Assembly: GCF_041381155.1 (NCBI RefSeq)
Contig: NC_091135.1
Span: forward strand, 71,018,888-71,082,887
Direction of reading: 5' to 3'
Source of the DNA: Argopecten irradians
Lineage: Eukaryota > Mollusca > Bivalvia > Pectinida > Pectinidae
Length of the DNA stretch: 64,000 bases
The notes beneath the pieces are model-generated. The model made no database searches, was not told where the DNA came from, and saw only the letters and a list, made by a program, of their open reading frames with translations. The stretch's first letter is position 1. Every line of letters begins with the position of its first letter. Position numbers and translations under genes: made by a program. Shown here in pieces: positions 51,137-64,000 of the stretch.

Positions 51137-52005
51137 TTTATAATTATGATCTATTCCCTGCTAGTTTATAATTATGATCTATTCCCTGCTAGTTTAGGAT
51201 TATGATCTATTCCCAGACAGTTTAGGATTATGATCTATTCCCAGTCAGTTTAGGATTATGATCTATTCCCAGCCAGTTTAGGATTATGATCTATTCCCAG
51301 CCAGTTTAGGATTATGATCTATTCCCAGCCAGTTAAGGATTATGATCTATCCAAAGTCAGTTTAGGATTATGATCTATCCCCAGGCAGTTTAGGATTATG
51401 ATCTATGCCCAGTTAGTTTAGGATTATGATGTATTCCCAGACAGTATAGGATTATGATCTATTCCCTGCCAGTTTAGGATTATGATGTATTCCCAGCCAG
51501 TTTAGGATTATGATCTATTCCCAGACAGTTTAGGATTATGATCTATTCCCAGCCAGTTTAGGATTATGATCTATTCCCAGCCAGTTTAGGATTATGATCT
51601 ATTCTCAGCCAGTTTAGGATTATGATCTATTCCCTGCCAGTTTAGGATTATGATCTATTCCCAGACAGTTTAGGATTATGATCTATTCCCAGACAGTATA
51701 GGATTATGATCTATTCCCAGCCAGTTTAGGATTATGATCTATTCCCAGACAGTTTAGGATTATGATCTATTCCCAGACAGTTTAGGATTATGATGTATTC
51801 CCAGTTAGTTTAGGATTATGATCTATTCTCAGCCAGTTTAGGATTATGATCTATTCCCTGCCAGTTTAGGATTATGATCTATTCCCAGCCAGTTTAGGAT
51901 TATGATCTATTCCCAGCCAGTTTAGGATTATGATCTATTCCCAGCCAGTTTAGGATTATGATCTATCCCCAGCCAGTTTTGGATTATGGTCTATTCTCAG
52001 CCAGT
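51137..52005. repeat. 28-bp minisatellite, about 31 copies
   Basis: The unit is TTTAGGATTATGATCTATTC plus CCAGCCAG. The second half varies (CCTGCCAG, CCAGACAG, CCAGTTAG, CCAGTCAG), and a few copies have GATGTATTC. Confidence 0.95.
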
Positions 52006-53045
52006 TGGGTGCATGAGCTAAGGATTTTCTGGGCACTTAAATCTTGATCCAAAACTTTAACAGCTGAATTCCACCTGTGAATGGTTACACTATCCAATTC
52101 TATTTCCATCTCAGACAGATATCAATTCAAAACTTCAAAACAAGTTCATCAAATTTCCATAGTTTCACACAAATTTAAGCTTGTGTTGCCAAAATGATTA
52201 TTTTTATTTTAGTTTTTTGCCAGAGCTGAACATTTCAATTTTATTTTATCTTTACAGATAAATTTTGTAAAGATGTTGATGTTCTGAAAATTTGAAAACT
52301 CTGATAAAAAATCAAGTTTCATATTTTCATTAACATAGATGAAGACGGAGTATTTGGAGTTTTCTGAAGTAACCTAGGCAGTAAATTCTTGTATCATACA
52401 CGTATAGTCAACAAATTATTTAATTTGACTATGAATGCAATGACTGTGTGTTTCTTGAGCCAGAACCATAGGTTAAACAATGATGATAAATATTTTCAAT
52501 AAGAAACTTTCAGAGTAATTAATGAAGATGATGGTCTCATCAATACTAACACATATCTATTCAACATGATATTGCTAAAGATGTCATAGCTGAGTGCTTG
52601 GTGACCAGTGAGCAAGGAGGCAAACAGATTAGAGGAAAAGACCATCAGAGTGAGACAGATAGACAGGAGTGTAGTCTGGTGGAGAGTCCTGTTTAGGCCG
52701 TAACAGACCTGTTGTAAATATTTTGTGATCCCGAGTGTAGAATATCCTTCATATCCACATATGAAAGAATATTTTTTTCTCTCATACCTCAATGTTTTAT
52801 TGCAATTTTACTACTATGATTTTCCGCCATTGTGAAATAAATTCAAAGAAAACGGGATTGCAAGTAAATTCTCCATGTATGAAAATTGAGTGATATTTTC
52901 AACTCAATTCCTGTTGTTTCTATCATATAAAGTAAATCCAGCGAAGTTTCTGAAAAATATTAGTAAAATTTTACCCAAAAGATAGTAATTTTGTGACGTC
53001 ATGAGGCTTTATTGCATGGGTAGCCATGCAATACAGCCTCAGGCG
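52006..53045. other. unique intronic sequence
   Basis: No supported feature. The 98-codon minus-strand ORF at 52,496-52,792 resembles no known family. Confidence 0.5.
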
Positions 53046-56000
53046 ACACGAGTGTATTGCCCTAGATGAGAGACCAGCAACTATTACAAGTGTAGGTGTC
53101 TATTGCCCTGGACCAGCCAGTATTACACGTTCAGGTATGAGAGACCAGCCACTATTACAAGTGTAGGTGTCTATTGCCCTAGCTAGACCTGCCAGTATTA
53201 CACATTTAGGTATGAGAGACCAGCCACTATTACAAGTGTAGGTGTCTATTGCCCTAGACCAGCCAGTATTACACGTTTAGGTATGAGAGACCAGCCACTA
53301 TTACAAGTGTAGGTGTCTATTGCCCTAGCTAGACCAGCCAGTATTACACGTTTAGGTATGAGAGACCAGCCACTATTACAAGTGTAGGTGTCTATTGCCC
53401 TAGACCAGCCAGTATTACACGTTTAGGTATGAGAGACCAGCCACTATTACAAGTGTAGGTGTCTATTGCCCTAGACCAGCCAGTATTACACGTTTAGGTA
53501 TGAGAGACCAGCCACTATTACAAGTGCCACTATTACAAGTGTAGGTGTCTATTGCCCTAGCTAGACCTGCCAGTATTACACGTTTAGGTATGAGAGACCA
53601 GCCACTATTACAAGTGTAGGTGTCTATTGCCCTAGCTAGACCAGCCAGTATTACACGTTTAGGTATGAGAGACCAGCCACTATTACAAGTGTAGGTGTCT
53701 ATTGCCCTAGACCAGCCAGTATTACCTTTAGGTATGAGACCAGCCACTATTACAAGTGTAGGTGTCTATTGCCCTAGACCAGCCAGTATTACACGTTTAG
53801 GTATGAGAGACCAGCCACTATTACAAGTGTAGGTGTCTATTGCCTAGCTAGACCAGCCAGTATTACACGTTTAGGTATGAGAGACCAGCCACTATTACAA
53901 GTGTAGGTGTCTATTGCCTAGCTAGACCAGCCAGTATTACACGTTTAGGTATGAGAGACCAGCCACTATTACAAGTGTGGTGTCTATTGCCCTAGCTAGA
54001 CCAGCCAGTATTACACGTTTAGGTATGAGAGACCAGCCACTATTACAAGTGTAGGTGTCTATTGCCCTAGACCAGCCAGTATTACACGTTTAGGTATGAG
54101 AGACCAGCCACTATTACAAGTGTAGGTGTCTATTGCCCTAGACCTGCCAGTATTACACGTTTAGGTATGAGAGACCAGCCACTATTACAAGTGTAGGTGT
54201 CTATTGCCCTAGCTAGACCTGCCAGTATTACACGTTTAGGTATGAGAGACCAGCCACTATTACAAGTGTAGGTGTCTATTGCCCTAGCTAGACCAGCCAG
54301 TATTACACGTTTAGGTATGAGAGACCAGCCACTATTACAAGTGTAGGTGTCTATTGCCCTAGACCAGCCAGTATTACACGTTTAGGTATGAGAGACCAGC
54401 CACTATTACAAGTGTAGGTGTCTATTGCCCTAGACCAGCCAGTATTACACGTTTAGGTATGAGAGACCAGCCACTATTACAAGTGTAGGTGTCTATTGCC
54501 TAGCTAGACCAGCCAGTATTACACGTTTAGGTATGAGAGACCAGCCACTATTACAAGTGTAGGTGTCTATTGCCCTAGACCAGCCAGTATTACACGTTTA
54601 GGTATGAGAGACCAGCCACTATTACAAGTGTAGGTGTCTATTGCCCTAGCTAGACCAGCCAGTATTACACGTTTAGGTATGAGAGACCAGCCACTATTAC
54701 AAGTGTAGGTGTCTATTGCCCTATAGACCAGCCAGTATTACACGTTTAGGTATGAGAGACCAGCCACTATTACAAGTGTAGGTGTCTATTGCCCTAGACC
54801 AGCCAGTATTACACGTTTAGGTATGAGAGACCAGCCACTATTACAAGTGTAGGTGTCTATTGCCCTAGACCAGCCAGTATTACACGTTTAGGTATGAGAG
54901 ACCAGCCACTATTACAAGTGTAGGTGTCTATTGCCCTAGCTAGACCAGCCAGTATTACACGTTTAGGTATGAGAGACCAGCCACTATTACAAGTGTAGGT
55001 GTCTATTGCCCTAGACCAGCCAGTATTACACGTTTAGGTATGAGAGACCAGCCACTATTACAAGTGTAGGTGTCTATTGCCCTAGACCAGCCAGTATTAC
55101 ACGTTTAGGTATGAGAGACCAGCCACTATTACAAGTGTAGGTGTCTATTGCCCTAGACCAGCCAGTATTACACGTTTAGGTATGAGAGACCAGCCACTAT
55201 TACAAGTGTAGGTGTCTATTGCCCTAGACCAGCCAGTATTACACGTTTAGGTATGAGAGACCAGCCACTATTACAAGTGTAGGTGTCTATTGCCCTAGAC
55301 CAGCCAGTATTACACGTTTAGGTATGAGAGACCAGCCACTATTACAAGTGTAGGTGTCTATTGCCCTAGACCAGCCAGTATTACACGTTTAGGTATGAGA
55401 GACCAGCCACTATTACAAGTGTAGGTGTCTATTGCCCTAGCTAGACCTGCCAGTATTACACATTTAGGTATGAGAGACCAGCCACTATTACAAGTGTAGG
55501 TGTCTATTGCCCTAGCTAGACCAGCCAGTATTACACATTTAGGTATGAGAGACCAGCCACTATTACAAGTGTAGGTGTCTATTGCCCTAGCTAGACCTGC
55601 CAGTATTACACGTTTAGGTATGAGAGACCAGCCACTATTACAAGTGTAGGTGTCTATTGCCCTAGAGACCAGCCAGTATCTTACACGTTTAGGTATGAGA
55701 GACCAGCCACTATTACAAGTGTAGGTGTCTATTGCCCTAGACCAGCCAGTATTACACGTTTAGGTATGAGAGACCAGCCACTATTACAAGTGTAGGTGTC
55801 TATTGCCCTAGCTAGACCAGCCAGTATTACACGTTTAGGTATGAGAGACCAGCCACTATTACAAGTGTAGGTGTCTATTGCCCTAGCTAGACCAGCCAGT
55901 ATTACACGTTTAGGTATGAGAGACCAGCCACTATTACAAGTGTAGGTGTCTATTGCCCTAGACCAGCCAGTATTACACGTTTAGGTATGAGAGACCAGCC

Positions 56001-58895
56001 ACTATTACAAGTGTAGGTGTCTATTGCCCTAGACCAGCCAGTATTACACGTTTAGGTATGAGAGACCAGCCACTATTACAAGTGTAGGTGTCTATTGCCC
56101 TAGCTAGACCAGCCAGTATTACACGTTTAGGTATGAGAGACCAGCCACTATTACAAGTGTAGGTGTCTATTGCCCTAGACCAGCCAGTATTACACGTTTA
56201 GGTATGAGAGACCAGCCACTATTACAAGTGTAGGTGTCTATTGCCCTAGACCAGCCAGTATTACACGTTTAGGTATGAGAGACCAGCCACTATTACAAGT
56301 GTAGGTGTCTATTGCCCTAGACCAGCCAGTATTACACGTTTAGGTATGAGAGACCAGCCACTATTACAAGTGTAGGTGTCTATTGCCCCTAGACCTGCCA
56401 GTATTACACGTTTGGTATGAGAGACCAGCCACACAAGTTAGTGTCTATTATGCCAGTATTACACTTAGTATGAGAGACCAGCCACTATTACAAGTGTAGG
56501 TGTCTATTGCCCTAGCTAGACCAGCCAGTATTACACATTTAGGTATGAGAGACCAGCCACTATTACAAGTGTAGGTGTCTATTGCCCTAGACCAGCCAGT
56601 ATTACACGTTTAGGTATGAGAGACCAGCCACTATTACAAGTGTAGGTGTCTATTGCCCTAGCTAGACCTGCCAGTATTACACATTTAGGTATGAGAGACC
56701 AGCCACTATTACAAGTGTAGGTGTCTATTGCCCTAGCTAGACCAGCCAGTATTACACGTTTAGGTATGAGAGACCAGCCACTATTACAAGTGTAGGTGTC
56801 TATTGCCCTAGACCAGCCAGTATTACACGTTTAGGTATGAGAGACCAGCCACTATTACAAGTGTAGGTGTCTATTGCCCTAGACCAGCCAGTATTACACG
56901 TTTAGGTATGAGAGACCAGCCACTATTACAAGTGTAGGTGTCTATTGCCCTAGACCAGCCAGTATTACACGTTTAGGTATGAGAGACCAGCCACTATTAC
57001 AAGTGTAGGTGTCTATTGCCCTAGACCAGCCAGTATTACACGTTTAGGTATGAGAGACCAGCCACTATTACAAGTGTAGGTGTCTATTGCCCTAGACCAG
57101 CCAGTATTACACTTTAGGTATGAGAGACCAGCCACTATTACAAGTGTAGGTGTCTATTGCCCGAGACCAGCCAGTATTACACATTTAGATATGAGAGACC
57201 AGCCACTATTACAAGTGTAGATGTCTATTGCCCTAGCTAGACCTGCCAGTATTACACATTTAGGTATGAGAGACCAGCCACTATTACAAGTGTAGGTGTC
57301 TATTGCCCTAGACCAGCCAGTATTACACATTTAGGTATGAGAGACCAGCCACTATTACAAGTGTAGGTGTCTATTGCCCTAGACCAGCCAGTATTACACG
57401 TTTAGGTATGAGAGACCAGCCACTATTACAAGTGTAGGTGTCTATTGCCCTAGACCAGCCAGTATTACACGTTTAGGTATGAGAGACCAGCCACTATTAC
57501 AAGTGTAGGTGTCTATTGCCCTAGACCAGCCAGTATTACACATTTAGGTATGAGAGACCAGCCACTATTACAAGTGTAGGTGTCTATTGCCCTAGACCAG
57601 CCAGTATTACACGTTTAGGTATGAGAGACCAGCCACTATTACAAGTGTAGGTGTCTATTGCCCTAGCTAGACCAGCCAGTATTACAAGTGTAGATGTCTA
57701 TTGCCCTAGCTAGACCAGCCAGTATTACACATTTAGGTATGAGAGACCAGCCACTATTACAAGTGTAGGTGTCTATTGCCCTAGACCAGCCAGTATTACA
57801 CGTTTAGGTATGAGAGACCAGCCACTATTACAAGTGTAGGTGTCTATTGCCCTAGCTAGACCAGCCAGTATTACACATTTAGGTATGAGAGACCAGCCAC
57901 TATTACAAGTGTAGGTGTCTATTGCCCTAGCTAGACCAGCCAGTATTACACGTTTAGGTATGAGAGACCAGCCACTATTACAAGTGTAGGTGTCTATTGC
58001 CCTATTAGAAGTGTAGGTGTCTATTGCCCTAGACCAGCCAGTATTACACGTTTAGGTATGAGAGACCAGCCACTATTACAAGTGTAGGTGTCTATTGCCC
58101 TAGCTAGACCAGCCAGTATTACACGTTTAGGTATGAGAGACCAGCCACTATTACAAGTGTAGGTGTCTATTGCCCTAGACCAGCCAGTATTACACGTTTA
58201 GGTATGAGAGACCAGCCACTATTACAAGTGTAGGTGTCTATTGCCCTAGCTAGACCAGCCAGTATTACATGTTTAGGTATGAGAGACCAGCCACTATTAC
58301 AAGTGTAGGTGTCTATTGCCCTAGACCAGCCAGTATTACACGTTTAGGTATGAGAGACCAGCCACTATTACAAGTGTAGGTGTCTATTGCCCTAGCTAGA
58401 CCAGCCAGTATTACACGTTTAGGTATGAGAGACCAGCCACTATTACAAGTGTAGGTGTCTATTGCCCTAGACCAGCCAGTATTACACGTTTAGGTATGAG
58501 AGACCAGCCACTATTACAAGTGTAGGTGTCTATTGCCCTAGCTAGACCAGCCAGTATTACACGTTTAGGTATGAGAGACCAGCCACTATTACAAGTGTAG
58601 GTGTCTATTGCCCTAGCTAGACCAGCCAGTATTACACGTTTAGGTATGAGAGACCAGCCACTATTACAAGTGTAGGTGTCTATTGCCCTAGACCAGCCAG
58701 TATTACACGTTTAGGTATGAGAGACCAGCCACTATTACAAGTGTAGGTGTCTATTGCCCTAGACCAGCCAGTATTACACGTTTAGGTATGAGAGACCAGC
58801 CACTATTACAAGTGTAGGTGTCTATTGTGACCAGCCTATTACACGTTTAGCTAGACCAGCCACTATTACAGTGTAGGTGTCTATTGCCCTATGTA
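53046..58895. repeat. 5.8-kb tandem array with a two-state unit (71 or 75 bp), about 81 copies
   Basis: The unit is GACCAGCCACTATTACAAGT, GTAGGTGTCTATTGCCCTAG, ACCAGCCAGTATTACACGTT, TAGGTATGAGA; 71 bp. A second form adds CTAG after CCCTAG, making 75 bp. Each unit is itself made of two related halves: ACCAGCCACTATTACAAGTG and ACCAGCCAGTATTACACGTT. Further variation includes ACCTGCC and ACACATTTAGG. Damaged units lie near 53,520, 56,400-56,470, 57,660, 58,000 and at the right edge. Confidence 0.96.
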
Positions 58896-59730
58896 TATAC
58901 AGAAGAAATATAATCCTGTCCTAGTCAGATCAGAGCAGTAAATCAAATAACCCACAAAACACACAAACAAGATAATTTTATTATAATACAAATTGCACAC
59001 AAAGCCAACCTAGCATTAAATTTCTATTTGACTGGCGGTTAGATAAGGGAAATATTCTAACCCACAAGATATAGCTTCCTAATCTAACTACGACACTCTT
59101 GTCGTTGATATCAACAGATTCCAGGCCGTATAGATGTTTGTAGTGAGTGTAGTTGACATAGAGGTGTATTTTGTTGGACTGACTGCCACAATGTGCCATA
59201 TGTATTGTAGATCTCTTCCTCAAGGCTTCAAATTACCCAGCCCATTACGATCCAACACTCAATCACAATGCCCACCCGACACCCGAGCCACAATGTAAGG
59301 TTGATCGGTGGTATCACTCCCTACAGAGAAAATATCACTAAGAATACCTGACCCTTGTCTCTGTTTATCTCACTAAGGCGTAGCCCTGTTGCTTTTTTTT
59401 CAAAATTTGGACAAAATTCAATCTACTCTAGCTTGACAGGCAGTTGGTAAGATAGCACATAGAATAAATCATTCTTTGTCTGATTTGAGCTGGATTTATG
59501 GTCCAATGGTGTTCTCTAAAAGAATATCTGTTACATAACAGGTTTGGGGCCAAAAACCAGTCAAAGAATCTTATTTTGTAGTAGAAGCCTAAGATTGAAA
59601 TGAAATTTGCCTGAAATGGCACTAGCACACACTCATTCTTCAAACTACAAAACTCAGCTGAAAATTGTTCCTTGAGCAGACATTATATTGTTGTGATTTT
59701 AACTTATTTGGTTCCAATAAGCACTAATTA
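58896..59730. other. unique intronic sequence
   Basis: No exon or element recognised; the ORFs of 71-80 codons here look random. Confidence 0.5.
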
Positions 59731-61664
59731 ACCTCATTAGCTTATTAATATAAATGTGATAAATACGCTAACCATACCTCTATCTTATACTGATCAAATT
59801 GATATAAATGTGATAAATACGGTAACCATACCTCTATACTGATCAATGTATCAAAGTGGACACATTATAAATGTGATAAATAAGGTAACCATACCTCTAT
59901 CTTATACTGATCAATGTATCAAAGTGGCCACCTCATTAGCTTATTGATATAAATGTGATAAATACGGTAACCTCTATCTTATACTGATCAATGTATCAAA
60001 GTGGCCACCTCATTAGCTTATTGATATAAATGTGATAAATACGGTAACCATACCTCTATCTTATACTGATCAAATTGATATAAATGTGATAAATACGGTA
60101 ACCATACCTCTATACTGATCAATGTATCAAAGTGGACACTTTATAAATGTGATAAATACGGTAACCATACCTCTATCTTATACTGATCAATGTATCAAAG
60201 TGGCCACCTCATTAGCTTATTGATATAAATGTGATAAATACGGTAACCATACCTCTATACTGATCAATGTATCAAAGTGGCCACCTCATTAGCTTATTGA
60301 TATAAATGTGATAAATACGGTAACCTCTATCTTATACTGATCAATGTATCAAAGTGGCCACCTCATTAGCTTATTGATATAAATGTGATAAATACGGTAA
60401 CCTCTATCTTATACTGATCAATGTATCAAAGTGGCCACCTCATTAGCTTATTGATATAAATGTGATAAATACGGTAACCATACCTCTATACTGATCAATG
60501 TATCAAAGTGGACACCTCATTAGCTTATTGATATAAATGTGATAAATACGGTAACCATACCTCTATACTGATCAATGTATCAAAGTGGCCACCTCATTAG
60601 CTTATTGATATAAATGTGATAAATACGGTAACCTCTATCTTATACTGATCAATGTATCAAAGTGGCCACCTCATTAGCTTATTGATATAAATGTGATAAA
60701 TACGGTAACCATACCTCTATCTTATACTGATCAAATTGATATAAATGTGATAAATACGGTAACCATACCTCTATCTTATACTGATCAAATTGATATAAAT
60801 GTGATAAATACGGTAACCATACCTCTATCTTATACTGATCAAATTGATATAAATGTGATAAATACGGTAACCATACCTCTATCTTATACTGATCAAATTG
60901 ATATAAATGTGATAAATACGGTAACCATACCTCTATCTTATACTGATCAAATTGATATAAATGTGATAAATACGGTAACCATACCTCTATCTTATACTGA
61001 TCAATGTATCAAAGTGGACACATTATAAATGTGATAAATACGGTAACCATACCTCTATCTTATACTGATCAATGTATCAAAGTGGATATAAATGTGATAA
61101 ATACGGTAACCATACCTCTATCTTATACTGATCAAATTGATATAAATGTGATCAATATGGTAACCATACCTCTATCTTATACTGATCAATGTATCAAAGT
61201 GGACACATTATAAATGTGATAAATATGGTAACCATACCTCTATCTTATACTGATCAATGTATCAAAGTGGACACATTATAAATGTGATAAATACGGTAAC
61301 CATACCTCTATCTTATACTGATCAATGTATCAAAGTGGCCACCTCATTAGCTTATTGATATAAATGTGATAAATACGGTAACCATACCTCTATACTGATC
61401 AATGTATCAAAGTGGCCACCTCATTAGCTTATTGATATAAATGTGATCAATATGGTAACCATACCTCTATCTTATACTGATCAATGTATCGAAGTGGCCA
61501 CCTCATTAGCTTATTGATATAAATGTGATCAATATGGTAACCATACCTCTATCTTATACTGATCAATGTATCAAAGTGGCCACCTCATTAGCTTATTGAT
61601 ATAAATGTGATAAATACGGTAACCATACCTCTATACTGATCAATGTATCAAAGTGGACACATCA
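59731..61664. repeat. modular tandem array, 54-bp and about 82-bp units
   Basis: The core module is ATTGATATAAATGTGATAAA, TACGGTAACCATACCTCTAT, CTTATACTGATCAA (54 bp). Many units add TGTATCAAAGTGGCCACCTC plus ATTAGCTT, giving about 82 bp; others delete CATAC or CTTATA or replace the long spacer with GGACACATTATAA. Six pure 54-bp units at 60,693-61,000 give an ORF repeating INTVTIPLSYTDQIDINV, which I treat as an artefact. Confidence 0.95.
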
Positions 61665-63500
61665 AACTGTACTTCAAAATCTCAAAAAGAAAATTTACCT
61701 GTGTGATAAAAAAAACTTTGTTAAACTTATTTATTTCATCTCTACATTTTGAAGCTGCAAGGCATAAGGAAGCCGATTTTAGTGGAGATAAAAAACGAGG
61801 TAAAACTGTAGTGCTGATTTTGTAGATGGCCTGAAGGTTTGATATCAGTGTGTACATCTATCACCAGGTAAAAACACTGACATCTGTACAGTACTAACAC
61901 ACAATGTCCTCAGATGACCTACAACAGCTGTTACCTGAAACACCTTCAAACTCACAGGGACATGATACCTTTTATGGCCTAGAAAGATTTTTTTACCTGA
62001 AGGATTCAATCTTATATTGTAGAATATCAAAGACAATAGCAATCTTTATTTGATATTTTTTCCTTCATTTAATCTGAAGCATAATCCATTAAGACTAGCT
62101 TTGTTTATTACATGTAGAATTTGTCAAGTCCCTGTGCCCAGACCTACTTCACCATGAATCCCTACAACATTTGGTAAATTATATGGAAGCCATAACTACT
62201 GATCCAAAAATATATAGCTTATTTTTCTGATGCAAAAGTGCAGTAAAATAAACTTTAAACCATCGTAAATGAATTTCTTTGTAACTTTACAGATGTTTTT
62301 TAGATTAACGGTTTTTAACAGTGTTGTTATAAGCAGACTGATATCTGTCGTATTCTGTACCTGAGGTTTGTTATCTCGTAATCTGAATCAGTGAAAAGTA
62401 ACAATTTAGGACTATATCATGATCAGTATGAGGTCATAGTTTACCTACATGTTCTACCAATGTATATAAATTCTATCTGACCTTGTATGTCTACAAACAA
62501 ACTTATCTTTTCTGCAATATGATTTTACAAATTTTGTTGCATTCAAACTATGAAAAATTGAATTGTATGTGAAAATAAATACAATTTCTTTGCTGAAGGA
62601 GAAAGATTATTTGCTCTATTCAGCATCGTCCAGAAGCACACAAACTCCTACAGCTTTGACCACTGTGTGACCGCAGGGGAGTTTGTGTAGAGGCACCAGA
62701 AGAAAATACCCGATTATCTGCCCAGGAAACTAATAAATAATCAGCTTATTTGTTGAATTTATTGTATCGATCATGACCACCCTGACACGTTACTAAATCT
62801 GCACAATAATTCAGAAAGGGAATTCTTTAAACAAGACAAATTCACTGTTTATAACTTTTAAATCATTCGAGTCAAACACAAAGAAATACTTCCTCCCCTA
62901 CAGAATGAACTATCTTTAAAAAGAATAGAAATATGTAAAATATTTCCGGATGATAAATTTAGTAACTTACACAAAGAAGACATAAGAAACACTAAATTTC
63001 ACAAAAGTTATGTAATCGATTAAGCCTAAGAAGACACCCACGTCCTATTACAGAACTTTGTAAAGATCCTATTTCCATAGATTTTTCTAAACCATCTGCG
63101 TGTTTATATTGATATGATACTGAATACCTCTAATAAAGACTGAAGTATAAGGATGGGTGTTAAGTAATACGCAGTGTCGACATGTACGTTGTGGGTCTTC
63201 CTTAAGGTGTGTTTAATGACGCACCTGGACTGGACAGGTAAATACACTACAGTATTCACAGCTCTTAACATCTCTCTCTCAGTGTAGTGTGGTTTTATAC
63301 ACCTCCACTGTACAATAAATCTATAAGAACATTTGGTTTGTTTGTAACATGGGTGATGTTTATAGACAGGTTTGTAAGGTGCTGACAGTCACTAGGACCT
63401 GTTCTTCACCACCACAATCTGTCACATACTTAAATAAATACAGCTGATAAAAGATTTAAGAATATGCTACAAATCTAAATATAATATCAAAAATAATTAC
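61665..63500. other. unique intronic sequence next to the SH3 exon
   Basis: No further exon recognised. The donor of the SH3 exon lies at 63,500. Confidence 0.5.
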
Positions 63501-63746
63501 CATTTTGCCCATATCAAAGCTTTCCGACCGACTGCTATCCAGAGTTGTGTCCCCTGAATCATGCATTCCCGTTATTAACTTTAAGCGATTGCCTGGGGCA
63601 ATGCCCTGTTTCCCGCGGAAGGAACAAAGCCACCATCCTTCAAGTCCTCCGGTGTCTTGCTCTAACACCGTTAGGACATCGCCACGACGAAACGCCACCT
63701 CGTCTGGGGTCTCGGCATAGTTGTCGTAAACAGCCTTGGCTAATAT
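63501..63746 (-). CDS. Cas-family scaffold protein, SH3-domain exon
   Basis: An 82-codon exon, phase 0 at both ends, lies between the acceptor TTTTACCTTTCAG and the donor ATG|GTAATT. It starts ILAKAVYDNYAETPDEVAFR and includes LEQDTGGLEGWWLCS and GIAPGNRLKL, a Cas-type SH3 domain: ALYDx motif, WW pair, and PGNRLK where most SH3 domains have PxNY. In Cas proteins this SH3 binds proline-rich partners such as FAK and C3G. A serine-rich tail (DSSRSESFDMGKM) leads to the junction with the 28,599-31,127 exon. The start codon must be in a short upstream exon beyond the right edge, as in vertebrate Cas genes where the SH3 begins a few residues after the initiator Met. Confidence 0.93.
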
Positions 63747-63801
63747 CTGAAAGGTAAAATCAGGGATTAAGTCAAAAAGATGAGTTTTTATGGCAATCTC
63801 A

Positions 63802-63981
63802 AGCAAAAGCACATACAATCATATAAGTATAAAGCAAAAGCACATACAATCATATAAGTATAAAGCAAAAGCACAAATAATCATATAAGTATAAAGCAAA
63901 AGCACATACAATCATATAAGTATAAAGCAAAAGCACATACAATCATATAAGTATAAAGCAAAAGCACAAACAATCATATAA
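63802..63981. repeat. 31-bp minisatellite, about 6 copies
   Basis: The unit is AGCAAAAGCACATACAATCA plus TATAAGTATAA, with an ACAAATAATC variant. It begins 55 bp upstream of the SH3 exon acceptor, in the preceding intron of the Cas-family gene. Confidence 0.93.
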
Positions 63982-64000
63982 AGTGAATTGAGTGAAATGT

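Larger units (their letters stand above)
31128..63500 (-). other. 32.4-kb intron of the Cas-family gene
   Basis: The donor GTAATT (at 63,500) and acceptor TCATTGCAG (at 31,128) bound an intron between phase-0 exons, so the SH3 exon can join the large exon directly. No convincing extra exon is visible on either strand within it. At least eight unrelated tandem arrays and two transposons, listed separately, make up over a third of it. The remaining sequence is AT-rich and unremarkable. Confidence 0.8.

Noticed and set aside
53463-53747. 94-codon minus-strand ORF
   Set aside because: It lies wholly within the 71/75-bp satellite.
60693-61213. ORFs with an 18-residue repeat
   Set aside because: The 54-bp unit happens to be open in one frame; the openness ends wherever unit length changes.
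28599-63746. A novel microbial-type defence or biosynthetic system
   Set aside because: Introns, splice sites, Cas/SH3 domains and animal-type repeats mark this as metazoan DNA; no operon-like gene cluster exists.

Overview
This is an animal nuclear sequence, most likely from a bivalve mollusc and possibly a scallop. Genes are split by spliceosomal introns, intergenic DNA is AT-rich, and one gene is a metazoan Cas-family (p130Cas/BCAR1) adaptor. The transposable elements look like bivalve Helitron-like/'pearl'-type elements: core repeats, a microsatellite and a terminal hairpin. The species assignment is inference. Nothing bacterial, no CRISPR array and no tRNA or rRNA gene was seen.

Layout. 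1-11,830 is one huge 68-bp tandem array of about 173 copies. It runs directly into a short putative terminal coding exon (11,815-11,965, + strand) of a gene I do not recognise. 15,698-18,964 (+) holds a four-exon EXD1-like 3'-5' exonuclease-domain gene. Its exons join in frame to 270 codons, but the catalytic acids are mostly replaced. 20,076-21,461 (-) holds an intact type II membrane protein of the fucosyltransferase superfamily. A truncated copy of its head lies at 24,086-24,342 (+), in head-to-head orientation. 28,599-63,746 (-) holds a Cas-family scaffold gene. Its SH3 exon (63,501-63,746) and its large exon (28,599-31,127; substrate domain, four-helix bundle, proline-rich region, YDYVHLE, FAT-like C-terminus) are separated by a 32.4-kb intron; the first exon lies outside the window.

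The Cas intron is packed with independent tandem arrays of 59, 25, 60, 22, 55, 28, 71/75 and 54/82 bp. It also holds two well-delimited transposons. One is a Helitron-like element (32,814-34,038) inserted inside a 59-bp minisatellite unit, so the empty site can be read exactly. The other is a long-TIR element (41,159-43,526) flanked by a 9-bp duplication, in which the last 60 bp of one TIR has been amplified about 22-fold.

The genes are not an operon and show no evident joint function. The unusual content is the repeat biology. One satellite appears to have grown from an intron/exon junction and carries a branch-point-like TACTAAC and a CAG acceptor in most units. Another grew from a transposon end.
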